In this document: piece by piece, positions 57,484 to 64,000 of the stretch
Layout of the letters: each line of letters opens with the position of its first letter
Numbering within the stretch: position 1 is the stretch's first letter
NCBI RefSeq assembly: GCF_008000895.1
Contig: NZ_CP042823.1
Location: forward strand, 2,483,001-2,547,000
Direction of reading: 5' to 3'
DNA from: Methylobacterium sp. WL1
Lineage (GTDB): Bacteria; Pseudomonadota; Alphaproteobacteria; Rhizobiales; Beijerinckiaceae
DNA length: 64,000 bases
Program-made: the position numbers and the translations under genes
Notes under the pieces: model-generated
Told to the model about the DNA's origin: nothing
What the model saw: the letters and a program-made list of their open reading frames with translations, nothing else
Database searches by the model: none

Positions 57484-58437
57484 TCAGCGCGTCGCGCCCG
57501 TCGAAGCGGTCGGGTCCGTGGGCCCGCGCGGCGTGCGCGGTGCCGAAGCCGTCGCCCGGCCCTGCGGGTCGCTGAAGTAGCGGAAGAAGTCCGAGCTGGG
57601 GCTGATCACCAGTCGCGTGTCGGAGCCCTTCAGACCAGTCTCGTAGGCCTGCATCGAGCGGTAGAAGCTGAAGAAGTCCGGGTCCTTGCCGAATGCCTCT
57701 GCGAGGATCCGGTTCTTGTCGGCGTCGCCCTGGCCGCGCAGTTGCTCGGACTTTTGCGTCGCTTCGGCGAGGATCACGGTGACCTCGCGGTCGGCCTTGG
57801 CGCGGATCGTGGCGGCGCTCTGGTCGCCGTTGGCGCGGATGTCGGCGGCCTCGCGCTCACGCTCGGTCTTCATCCGCTTGTAGACGGCAGCCGAGTTCTG
57901 CGCGGGCAGGTCCACCCGGGTCATGCGCAGGTCGACGATCTCGATGCCCAGCGCCTTGGCCTGCCGATTCACGTCCTCTTGGATCTGGTGCATCAGCTGG
58001 CCGCGCTCGGTCTTGACGATAGCGTCGCGGGTCGAGCGAGCGAGCACGTTGCGCAGGCCGGAATTGGTGAAGCTGGCGAGCCGCTGGTTGGCGAGCCCGA
58101 TATTGCCCACCGCCTGGTAGAAGCGCAGCGGATCCAGGATGCGGTAGCGCGCGAAGGCGTCCACCTCGAGGTTCTGCCGGTCGGCGGTGAGCACCGTCTG
58201 CACCGGCAGGTCGAGGTCGAGCACGCGCTTGTCGAAGATCACGACGTTCTCGACGAACGGCACTTTGAAGTAGAGGCCGGGCTTTTCCTCGCCGGTAGCG
58301 TTGAGCACCGCGCGGACGCGGCCGAATTGCAGGACGAGGGCCTGCTGCATCTGGCCGACGGTGAAGATCGAGGCATAGAGCCCGATTGCGACGATCGCCG
58401 CGATGGCGATCAGGCCGGTGCGGAGAGCCTGTTTCAT
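57484..58437 (-). CDS. hflC: Membrane protease modulator HflC
   Basis: The 317-aa SPFH/Band 7 protein has an N-terminal membrane anchor (TGLIAIAAIVAIGLYASIFT), then QQALVLQFGRVRAV, the HflC domain and a coiled coil, EREAADIRANGDQSAATIRA. With HflK it forms a large periplasmic cage that modulates FtsH. Its ATG overlaps the hflK stop codon as ATGA. Confidence 0.95.
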   Translation of the reverse strand: MKQALRTGLIAIAAIVAIGLYASIFTVGQMQQALVLQFGRVRAVLNATGEEKPGLYFKVPFVENVVIFDKRVLDLDLPVQTVLTADRQNLEVDAFARYRILDPLRFYQAVGNIGLANQRLASFTNSGLRNVLARSTRDAIVKTERGQLMHQIQEDVNRQAKALGIEIVDLRMTRVDLPAQNSAAVYKRMKTEREREAADIRANGDQSAATIRAKADREVTVILAEATQKSEQLRGQGDADKNRILAEAFGKDPDFFSFYRSMQAYETGLKGSDTRLVISPSSDFFRYFSDPQGRATASAPRTPRGPTDPTASTGATR

Positions 58438-59627
58438 CGGGCGGCTCCCGTGGTGGCCGGGGACTGGGCGCGGGCCCCGAACTCGGTGAGGGGCAGCACC
58501 GGCAGGACGCCTGCCGCGGCGCCCGAGCCCGGCTGTGCGCCGTTCTGGTCGATGATCACCTTGTTCACGGAGCCCAGGACCTTCTCCATCGTCTCCAGGA
58601 AGAGCCGCTCGCGGCTGATGGCCGGGGCGGCCTTGTAGGAGGCGTAAACCTCGCTGAAGCGCGCGGCCTGGCCGGTTGCGTCGGCCGTCGCCTTCGTCCG
58701 GTAGGCCTCGGCCTGCTGGAAGATCTGCGACGCCCGGCCCCTTGCCTGCGGCACTTCGCGGCTGGCGTAGGTCTTGGCTTCGTTTTGTGCCGTGTCGGCG
58801 TCCTGCTGGGCGGCGTTCACGTCGATGAAGGCCGGCCGGACTTCCGGCGGCGGGTTCACCGAGACGAGCTGCACCACTTCGATCCGCACCCCGGCGCCGT
58901 ACTCGTCCAGCGCCTTCTGGACCATCTCCTTCACCTCCTGAGCGATGCTCGACTGCTCGTTGGTCAGGATCGCCTGGATGTTGCGGCGGCCGATCACCTC
59001 ACGCATCGCGCTCTCGGAGATCGCCTTGATGGTGCCCTCGGGATTCTGGAGGTTGAACACGAAGTCGGAGGCCTTGAGCGGGTTGATCCGCCACTGCACC
59101 TCGAAGTCGAGATCGACGATGTTCTCGTCGCCGGTGAGGATCAGGCTCTCGTCCGGCACGTCGCGGTTGCGGCCCTGGCTGCCGGGCCCGGCGCGGAATC
59201 CGATCTGGATCGAGTTCTGGGAACCGACATCCGGCTTGACCACGCCGCCGATCGGATAGGGGAAATTGTAGCGCAGGCCCTCGCCCTTGGTGCCGACGTA
59301 GCGGCCGAAGATCGTCTCGATGCCGACCTGGCGCGGGTAGACGGTGTAGAAGCCGGTGGCGAGCCAGACCGCAACCGCGAGCCCCGCGATCACCACGGCG
59401 CTGCGGCCGCCGCCGATGCCGCTCGGGCCTCCGCCGCCATAGCCGTTGTTGCTGTTGCCGCCGCCCGGGATCAGGCCGCGCAGGCGGTCCTGCCCGCGCC
59501 GGAGCAGGTCCTCAAGGTTGGGCGGGGTCTTGCCGCCGCCGCCGTTACCCCACGGGCCGCCGCCGTTGCCGCCAGGCCGACCCCACGGGCCGCCGCCGCC
59601 ACCGCCGCTCTGATTGCTCCAAAGCAT
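58434..59627 (-). CDS. hflK: Membrane protease modulator HflK
   Basis: The 397-aa SPFH protein begins MLWSNQSGGGGGGPWGRPGG, a Gly/Trp/Asn-rich cytosolic head typical of alphaproteobacterial HflK, then a membrane segment (SAVVIAGLAVAVWLATGFY) and the Band 7 domain with ETIFGRYVGTKGEGLRYNFP. ATG 59627 precedes this head. It is followed by hflC with a 4-base overlap. Confidence 0.95.
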   Translation of the reverse strand: MLWSNQSGGGGGGPWGRPGGNGGGPWGNGGGGKTPPNLEDLLRRGQDRLRGLIPGGGNSNNGYGGGGPSGIGGGRSAVVIAGLAVAVWLATGFYTVYPRQVGIETIFGRYVGTKGEGLRYNFPYPIGGVVKPDVGSQNSIQIGFRAGPGSQGRNRDVPDESLILTGDENIVDLDFEVQWRINPLKASDFVFNLQNPEGTIKAISESAMREVIGRRNIQAILTNEQSSIAQEVKEMVQKALDEYGAGVRIEVVQLVSVNPPPEVRPAFIDVNAAQQDADTAQNEAKTYASREVPQARGRASQIFQQAEAYRTKATADATGQAARFSEVYASYKAAPAISRERLFLETMEKVLGSVNKVIIDQNGAQPGSGAAAGVLPVLPLTEFGARAQSPATTGAAR

Positions 59628-59919
59628 CCTAGCCGTCGTCTCCTGCCTGCCCGCACCCGGTCCGCACACTGAGCGTGCTCCCCGGACCGCGTCTCCCTGC
59701 CTGAACGGCCACGCTCGCCCACCTCATCCCGCCCACCGGCCCGTTCGTGGGACGGGTAGGTCGGTTTGTTGGCTAAACGCCTGCGCGGGCGGCTCTTCTC
59801 ACGAGGCCCGGAGCCCCATGAGATCGCACGCCCGACAGGCACCTGCGGGTGTGCGCCCCATGCTGTCAAGGCTGGCAGGTGGGCACGCACAGGCCGGAAC
59901 ACAACCGCGGCGGCGCGCC

Positions 59920-60411
59920 TCAGCGGATACGCGCCCAATCGACGTACGCGAAGGCGTGCTCGTCGCGCGGGCCGGCCAGGTGCGCCTCGCGAAACGTCTC
60001 GCGGAACGCGGTGCGATCGAAGGCGGGGAAGCGCACGTCGCCCTCCGGCTCGGCCTCGACCTCCGTCAGGTGGAGCGTGTCGGCGTGGGGCAGGGCCAGA
60101 GCGTAGATCTCCGCCCCGCCCACGACCATGAGCTCCGGCGCAGCCGCGGCCTCCGCGGCGGCATCCCAATCGTGGACCACCTCGGTGCCCTCGGCGCGGA
60201 AGCTGCGATCCCTGGTGAGCACCAGGGTGCGGCGGCCCGGAAGCGGACGGCCGATCGAGGCCCAGGTCCGTCGGCCCATCAGCATCGGCTTGCCCATGGT
60301 CAGGGCCTTGAACCGCTTCAGGTCGCTGGACAGCTGCCAGGCGAGCCCGTTGTCGCGGCCGATCACGCCGTTGCGGGCGATCGCGGCGACCAGCGAGATG
60401 GTCGTGCTCAT
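59920..60411 (-). CDS. folA: Dihydrofolate reductase
   Basis: FolA reduces dihydrofolate to tetrahydrofolate with NADPH. The 163-aa protein starts [20 protein letters not shown] and has [11 protein letters not shown] with the catalytic acid D30, [16 protein letters not shown], and [16 protein letters not shown]. Its ATG overlaps the thyA stop (ATGA), so folA and thyA are co-translated; ThyA produces the dihydrofolate that FolA recycles. Confidence 0.96.
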   Translation of the reverse strand: MSTTISLVAAIARNGVIGRDNGLAWQLSSDLKRFKALTMGKPMLMGRRTWASIGRPLPGRRTLVLTRDRSFRAEGTEVVHDWDAAAEAAAAPELMVVGGAEIYALALPHADTLHLTEVEAEPEGDVRFPAFDRTAFRETFREAHLAGPRDEHAFAYVDWARIR

Positions 60412-61202
60412 ACCGCCACCGGGGCCGAGATGGCCGGGTGCGGGTCGTAGTTCTCGATGGCGATGTCTTCGTACCGGAAGGCGAACAGGTCGCGGACCTC
60501 CGGGTTGAGCCGCACCTGCGGCAGTGGGCGTGGCGCCCGGTCCAGCAGGATCCGGGTCTGCTCCATGTGGTTCCGGTAGAGATGCGCGTCGCCGAAGGTG
60601 TGGACGAAGTCGCCGACCCCGAGTCCGGTCACCTGGGCGATCATGTGGGTCAGGAGCGCGTAGCTGGCGATGTTGAACGGCACGCCCAGGAAGGCGTCGG
60701 CCGAGCGCTGGTAGAGCTGGCAGGAGAGGCGACCGTCGCTCACGTAGAACTGGAACAGGCAGTGGCAGGGGGCCAAGGCCATCCGGTCGAGGTCGGCAGG
60801 GTTCCAAGCCGAGACGATCAGGCGGCGGGAATCGGGATTGCGTCGGATCTCCTCAAGCACCCAGGCGATCTGGTCGACGCTGCCGCCGTCGGGCTTGGCC
60901 CAGGAGCGCCATTGCCGGCCGTAGACCGGGCCGAGGTCGCCGTGCTCGTCGGCCCACTCGTCCCATATGGTCACGCCGTTGGCCCGCAGGGCGGCCACGT
61001 TGGTGTCGCCGGTCAGAAACCAGAGCAACTCGTGGATGATCGAGCGCAGGTGCAGCCGCTTCGTGGTGACCAGCGGGAAGCCTGCGGACAGATCGAAGCG
61101 CATCTGGTGGCCGAACACCGAGATCGTCCCGGTGCCGGTGCGGTCGTCCTTGGCCACGCCCTCGTCGAGGATGCGCCGCAACAGGTTGTGATAGGCGTCC
61201 AT
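60408..61202 (-). CDS. thyA: Thymidylate synthase ThyA
   Basis: ThyA makes dTMP from dUMP using methylene-tetrahydrofolate. The 264-aa protein has the family length and residues: [41 protein letters not shown], and the active site [12 protein letters not shown] with C146. [15 protein letters not shown] also matches. It is coupled to folA. Confidence 0.98.
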   Translation of the reverse strand: MDAYHNLLRRILDEGVAKDDRTGTGTISVFGHQMRFDLSAGFPLVTTKRLHLRSIIHELLWFLTGDTNVAALRANGVTIWDEWADEHGDLGPVYGRQWRSWAKPDGGSVDQIAWVLEEIRRNPDSRRLIVSAWNPADLDRMALAPCHCLFQFYVSDGRLSCQLYQRSADAFLGVPFNIASYALLTHMIAQVTGLGVGDFVHTFGDAHLYRNHMEQTRILLDRAPRPLPQVRLNPEVRDLFAFRYEDIAIENYDPHPAISAPVAV

Positions 61203-61294
61203 CCCGTATTCCTGCGCGTGTGCGGCGCCGCCGGCAAGCGCGCGGCCCGCCTATCCACCGTCATCGCCGGACCCGGTCCGCCCTTGTCACGCGC

Positions 61295-62050
61295 TCAGGT
61301 CGGCCAAAGCACGTAGGTCACCAAAGCGAGGTTCGACCAGCCGTGGAGCGCGATGCCCGGCCAGAGCCGGCCGGTGCGCCAGCGCAGCCAGCCGAGCACC
61401 AGCGCGAGCGGCAGCAGCGAGACCGGCCGGGCGAGCCCCCAGGACGAGACATGGGCCGCCGCGAAGATCACGGCCGTGATCAGCACCGCCCCCAAAGGCC
61501 CCAGGGCGTCCCGGGCGCGGGCGAAGGCCTCCCCGCGCAGCAGCAGCTCCTCGGCAACGGGCGCCAGCACCGCGAGATAGAGCAACCAGGCCGCGACCGC
61601 GCTCTGGCTCATGAACGGCGACAGTCGCACCCGCTGGCCGAAGCTCGCGCCGAATAATTCGGCGGTGCCTGTGACCCAGGCGATGTGCAGCACCGGCCAG
61701 ACCAGGAGGAGCGCCAGCAGCGCGACCGGCCGCATCCCGTTCGGGCGCTCGCGGTCGAGGGCGAGGCGTCGGCGCCAGCCGGCGGGGTCGCGCCACCAGG
61801 CGCCGCCTAGAACCAGGGCGGCGAGGTAGATTTGGCGCAGGGCATCGACCGCGAACGCGCGGTGGGCGAGTTCCACGGCGCCGAGGAACGGTCGGCGCTC
61901 GGTCGGCAGGAACGGATCGATCCCCGCCCACAGGTCGAACCCGATCCGGACGGTCACCAGGGAGAGCAGGCTCGCGGCGCCGAGATAGACGATCACGAGG
62001 CCGACCAGCAGTGCGAGCCGCCAGATCACCCCCCAGATCCGGTCGAGCAT
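61295..62050 (-). CDS. CPBP-family intramembrane metalloprotease
   Basis: The 251-aa polytopic protein has the CPBP (CAAX protease and bacteriocin-processing) motifs: EELLLRGEAFARARD (EExxxR), then AAHVSSWG and a final HGWSNLALV. These give the glutamates and histidines of the intramembrane active site. The start at 62050 avoids overlap with the tmRNA gene, which occupies the upstream part of a longer reading. Substrate unknown; in bacteria such proteins act in prenyl-protein-like processing, immunity or signal transduction. Confidence 0.88.
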   Translation of the reverse strand: MLDRIWGVIWRLALLVGLVIVYLGAASLLSLVTVRIGFDLWAGIDPFLPTERRPFLGAVELAHRAFAVDALRQIYLAALVLGGAWWRDPAGWRRRLALDRERPNGMRPVALLALLLVWPVLHIAWVTGTAELFGASFGQRVRLSPFMSQSAVAAWLLYLAVLAPVAEELLLRGEAFARARDALGPLGAVLITAVIFAAAHVSSWGLARPVSLLPLALVLGWLRWRTGRLWPGIALHGWSNLALVTYVLWPT

Positions 62051-62189
62051 GGGCGCGGGACGGCTCAACTGCGCACTTCCGGCAACAGCCTGGTCAAGAG
62101 GTTCGCCCTGAGACAGTGGCGCGACACGATCGGGCTTCAAAACCGGACCGATCCCCTCTATATCTTGGGAGCCGGTCGCGAGGCCGGCT

Positions 62190-62500
62190 ATGGCGATAAA
62201 CGATCTTCGCAATAAACCGATCGGACCCGGGGGCGGTACCCGGCGCCTCCACCTGAGCCCAGGACCGATGGCCGCAAGGCCGACGGAGTTGGACTGGTCT
62301 TAGGCGGGGGCGAAGCAGGTTCGACGAAGGCGTAAAGGTTGATCTTTCGTTCGGTATGGTTCCGCCGTTATCGGGCCTTTGCAAGAGTCGCCAACGACAC
62401 TTTTGCTTCGGTGGCGGTGGCCGCGTAAGCGGTTTCCAAGATCGGTCTAAAGTCCTCGCGGTTCGCATCGTGGAGGCGGGGTATGAAGGCGCCCGGCACC
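62190..62500 (+). ncRNA. ssrA: Circularly permuted (two-piece) tmRNA
   Basis: The gene has the alphaproteobacterial permuted layout. First comes the acceptor piece: T stem CCGGG/CCCGG (62227-62231, 62239-62243), then CGCCTCC (62244-62250), A and CC. About 50 bases later the coding piece starts GGGGGCG (62306-62312), which pairs with CGCCTCC to form the acceptor stem. The tag frame at 62390-62428 encodes ANDTFASVAVAA then TAA, close to known alphaproteobacterial degradation tags. tmRNA rescues stalled ribosomes and marks proteins for ClpXP. sspB lies just downstream. The outer ends are approximate. Confidence 0.88.
62390..62428 (+). other. tmRNA tag reading frame (ANDTFASVAVAA)
   Basis: This short frame inside the tmRNA encodes the 12-residue tag followed by TAA. 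The AND start and small nonpolar VAA end match ssrA tags recognised by SspB and ClpX. The exact resume codon (GCC at 62390 or one or more codons upstream) cannot be fixed from sequence alone. Confidence 0.85.
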
Positions 62501-62579
62501 AGAAGCCGTCACTCATTTCCTCGGTCCGGCCATCCGCGGCGGGGCGCCGGGCGCAGACCGGGCTAGAGCGCGACCGCAG

Positions 62580-63194
62580 ATGGCAGACGACCTGATTCGC
62601 TACGATCTCCTGGTGCAGGACGCCCTCCGCGGCGTCGTCCGCAAGGTGCTGACCGATGCCGCCCGGGACGGGCTGATGGGCGACCATCACTTCTACGTCT
62701 CGTTCCGGACTGAGGCGCCCGGCGTGCGGATGTCGCAGGCCCTGCGCGAGAAATACCCGCAGGACATGACCATCGTCCTGCAGCACCAATTCTGGGACCT
62801 CAGCGTCCATGAGCACACGTTCGAGGTCGGCCTGTCCTTCTCGGGCGTGCCGGAGCGGCTGCTGGTGCCGTTCGACGCCTTGTCGGGCTTCTTCGACCCC
62901 TCCGTGCAGTTCGGCCTGAAGTTCGATCTCAGCGAGGCCGGCGAGGCGCCCGAAGAGGCCAACGCCACCCAGGCCAAGACCGGCCCGCGCGGGGCCGGCT
63001 CCGAGCCGACCGAGGTCCGGCCCAAGGGGTCTGGGCTCGCCACGATCGGTTCGGCCGCTCCGAAGGGCCTGCCGGCCCCCGCCGCGCAAGGCGACAAGCC
63101 CGACGAGAAGGCCCCCCGCCCCGCCGCCAAGAAGGACGGTGAAGAGGGCAGCGCCGAGGTCGTGAGCCTGGACGCGTTCCGGAAGAAGAGCTGA
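62580..63194 (+). CDS. sspB: ClpXP adaptor protein SspB (alphaproteobacterial type)
   Basis: SspB binds ssrA-tagged proteins and delivers them to ClpXP. The 204-aa protein starts MADDLIRYDLLVQDALRGVV and has the substrate-binding fold (HHFYVSFRTEAPGVRMSQAL, MTIVLQHQFWDL). A charged flexible linker then leads to a C-terminal AEVVSLDAFRKKS, the ClpX-binding XB motif. It lies right after the tmRNA gene in the same direction, so tag and adaptor are neighbours. Confidence 0.95.
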   Translation: MADDLIRYDLLVQDALRGVVRKVLTDAARDGLMGDHHFYVSFRTEAPGVRMSQALREKYPQDMTIVLQHQFWDLSVHEHTFEVGLSFSGVPERLLVPFDALSGFFDPSVQFGLKFDLSEAGEAPEEANATQAKTGPRGAGSEPTEVRPKGSGLATIGSAAPKGLPAPAAQGDKPDEKAPRPAAKKDGEEGSAEVVSLDAFRKKS

Positions 63195-63231
63195 ACTCAC
63201 CGGGCCGAATCGAGGGCTCGGGGATTCACCG

Positions 63232-63417
63232 GTGGACGAGACTTTTGCGGAGCCCCTCTTGTCGGCGGCGGAGCGCAAGAATCGTGCGAAACGCTTCGAT
63301 GAGGGCTTCAAGCCCGTCGCGACCATCTTCGAAAATACGGCGCTCCTCACGCTCGGAACGACGTTCATCAGTCCGCTGGTTCAGCATCCCGCAGATGTCT
63401 TCGTCAATAGCGGCTAA
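63232..63417 (+). CDS. Small hypothetical protein, possible membrane segment
   Basis: The 61-aa product reads from a GTG at 63232: VDETFAEPLLSAAERKNRAK, then RFDEGFKPVATIFEN and a mildly hydrophobic ALLTLGTTFISPLVQ. The composition looks natural for a real small protein rather than a shadow frame, but no family is recognised. It lies 37 bp after sspB. Confidence 0.4.
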   Translation: MDETFAEPLLSAAERKNRAKRFDEGFKPVATIFENTALLTLGTTFISPLVQHPADVFVNSG

Positions 63418-63499
63418 GCTTTCCTGCTCGCGTCTCCCATCCGACATTTGATCTGGCGGATCGCGATCCGGTTGTTCCTGCGCCCAGACGCGTAGCAGG

Positions 63500-63634
63500 A
63501 TGCCCCAGAGCTACGCCTTTCAAATCCTAACGATCGCCGTCGCCATGTCGACGCTTGGTCCTGGGGGGCTCTTCGTGGCTGCGCGCATCTATGATCGCAA
63601 CACACGCCGGCTTGAGGCACGCTGGGGCGATTGA
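63500..63634 (+). CDS. Very small hypothetical membrane protein (44 aa)
   Basis: The reading MPQSYAFQILTIAVAMSTLG then PGGLFVAARIYDR and an Arg-rich end RRLEARWGD gives one membrane helix with a charged cytosolic tail. Composition and the GGL-FVAAR pattern look protein-like. No clear ribosome-binding site is seen. Support is modest. Confidence 0.35.
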   Translation: MPQSYAFQILTIAVAMSTLGPGGLFVAARIYDRNTRRLEARWGD

Positions 63635-63704
63635 AGCATACGCCCAAAAATCAGTCCGATATGGCGAAGCACTCGGGCCAGTCCGTCTCCTTACCAGGCA
63701 GTCA

Positions 63705-63941
63705 TCACAGCCGAACAGTTTGACGATAGCCGCACCCGGGCCCGAAGAATGCGGCTCCGGCGACCGTGCCGGCAAAGCCGATGGAGAGCAGAATAAGCAT
63801 GCGATCCCGACCGACTTTCAGAGTCTCGGCCTGAAGTTTCGAACGCTCCGCTACGAATTTCTTCATCTTGGCTTTGGACCGCAGGACGCGAGCGACCTGC
63901 CCGGCGTAGTCCAGCGTAGCGAGTGCTGCTGTGTTGGACAT
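63705..63941 (-). CDS. Small hypothetical protein with one membrane segment
   Basis: The 78-aa product starts MSNTAALATLDYAGQVARVL, continues with a basic coiled-coil-like stretch (SKAKMKKFVAERSKLQAETL) and a membrane segment (MLILLSIGFAGTVAGAAFFG). Composition is natural and the gene faces the small plus-strand frames. No family recognised. Confidence 0.5.
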   Translation of the reverse strand: MSNTAALATLDYAGQVARVLRSKAKMKKFVAERSKLQAETLKVGRDRMLILLSIGFAGTVAGAAFFGPGCGYRQTVRL

Positions 63942-64000
63942 CGGGAGGGCTCGCTCCGGCCGACCCAGAAGGTGCGAACTGCCGGGTACCCCGGCAACCC

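Noticed and set aside
62051..62212. Longer N-terminus for the CPBP-family protein
   Set aside because: It would run into the tmRNA acceptor piece and adds residues unlike the family; ATG 62050 is preferred.

Overview
This 64 kb window is a contiguous piece of a very GC-rich alphaproteobacterial chromosome. It is most likely a Methylobacterium-type member of the Hyphomicrobiales. That placement is inferred from the layout of the division and cell-wall cluster, a circularly permuted (two-piece) tmRNA, an alphaproteobacterial SspB, a CtrA-type TTAA-N7-TTAA box and the style of the protein sequences. No rRNA or tRNA gene, integrase, transposase or CRISPR array was found.

Region 1 (about 1-25,800, mostly minus strand) is the dcw division and peptidoglycan cluster. 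In transcription order it runs rnpB, rsmH, ftsL, ftsI, murE, murF, mraY, murD, ftsW, murG, murC, murB, ddl, ftsQ, ftsA, ftsZ, lpxC, bamD, recN (cut by the window edge). Many junctions are ATGA overlaps. Three non-dcw cassettes interrupt it: a plus-strand double-PAS soluble chemoreceptor between murD and ftsW, a plus-strand RelE/HigB-type toxin-antitoxin pair between murC and murB, and an AbrB/PemK (MazEF-like) pair between murB and ddl. A palindromic repeat lies between mraY and murD. Two inverted copies of a short element flank murG, ftsW and the chemoreceptor gene. A perfect CtrA-type box lies upstream of lpxC.

Region 2 (25,800-36,500) holds a glyoxalase I gene, an arsenic-resistance locus (arsH divergent from arsR-arsC-arsB-MFS, with a likely ArsR operator between), pepN, a PleC-like PAS histidine kinase, a frameshifted small gene and a small exported protein.

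Region 3 (36,500-46,400) is a surface-polysaccharide region: a GNAT/FemAB-like acyltransferase coupled to a flippase, an OpgC-like acyltransferase coupled to an SGNH hydrolase, and rmlB-D-A plus rmlC for dTDP-L-rhamnose.

Region 4 (46,484-53,433, minus strand) is the most unusual part. It is a tight four-gene operon encoding a 454-aa protein of unknown family, a secreted or membrane-anchored protein with a degenerate VWA-like domain, a small membrane protein, and a 1187-aa tubulin/FtsZ-superfamily-like protein with a C-terminal GYF_2-like domain. It looks like a multicomponent membrane-associated system built on a non-FtsZ tubulin homologue.

Region 5 (53,585-64,000) carries housekeeping genes: miaA and serB (divergent), htrA, hflC, hflK, folA, thyA and a CPBP-family membrane protease. 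The permuted tmRNA gene follows (tag ANDTFASVAVAA), directly upstream of sspB, the adaptor that delivers tmRNA-tagged proteins to ClpXP. A few small hypothetical membrane proteins end the window.
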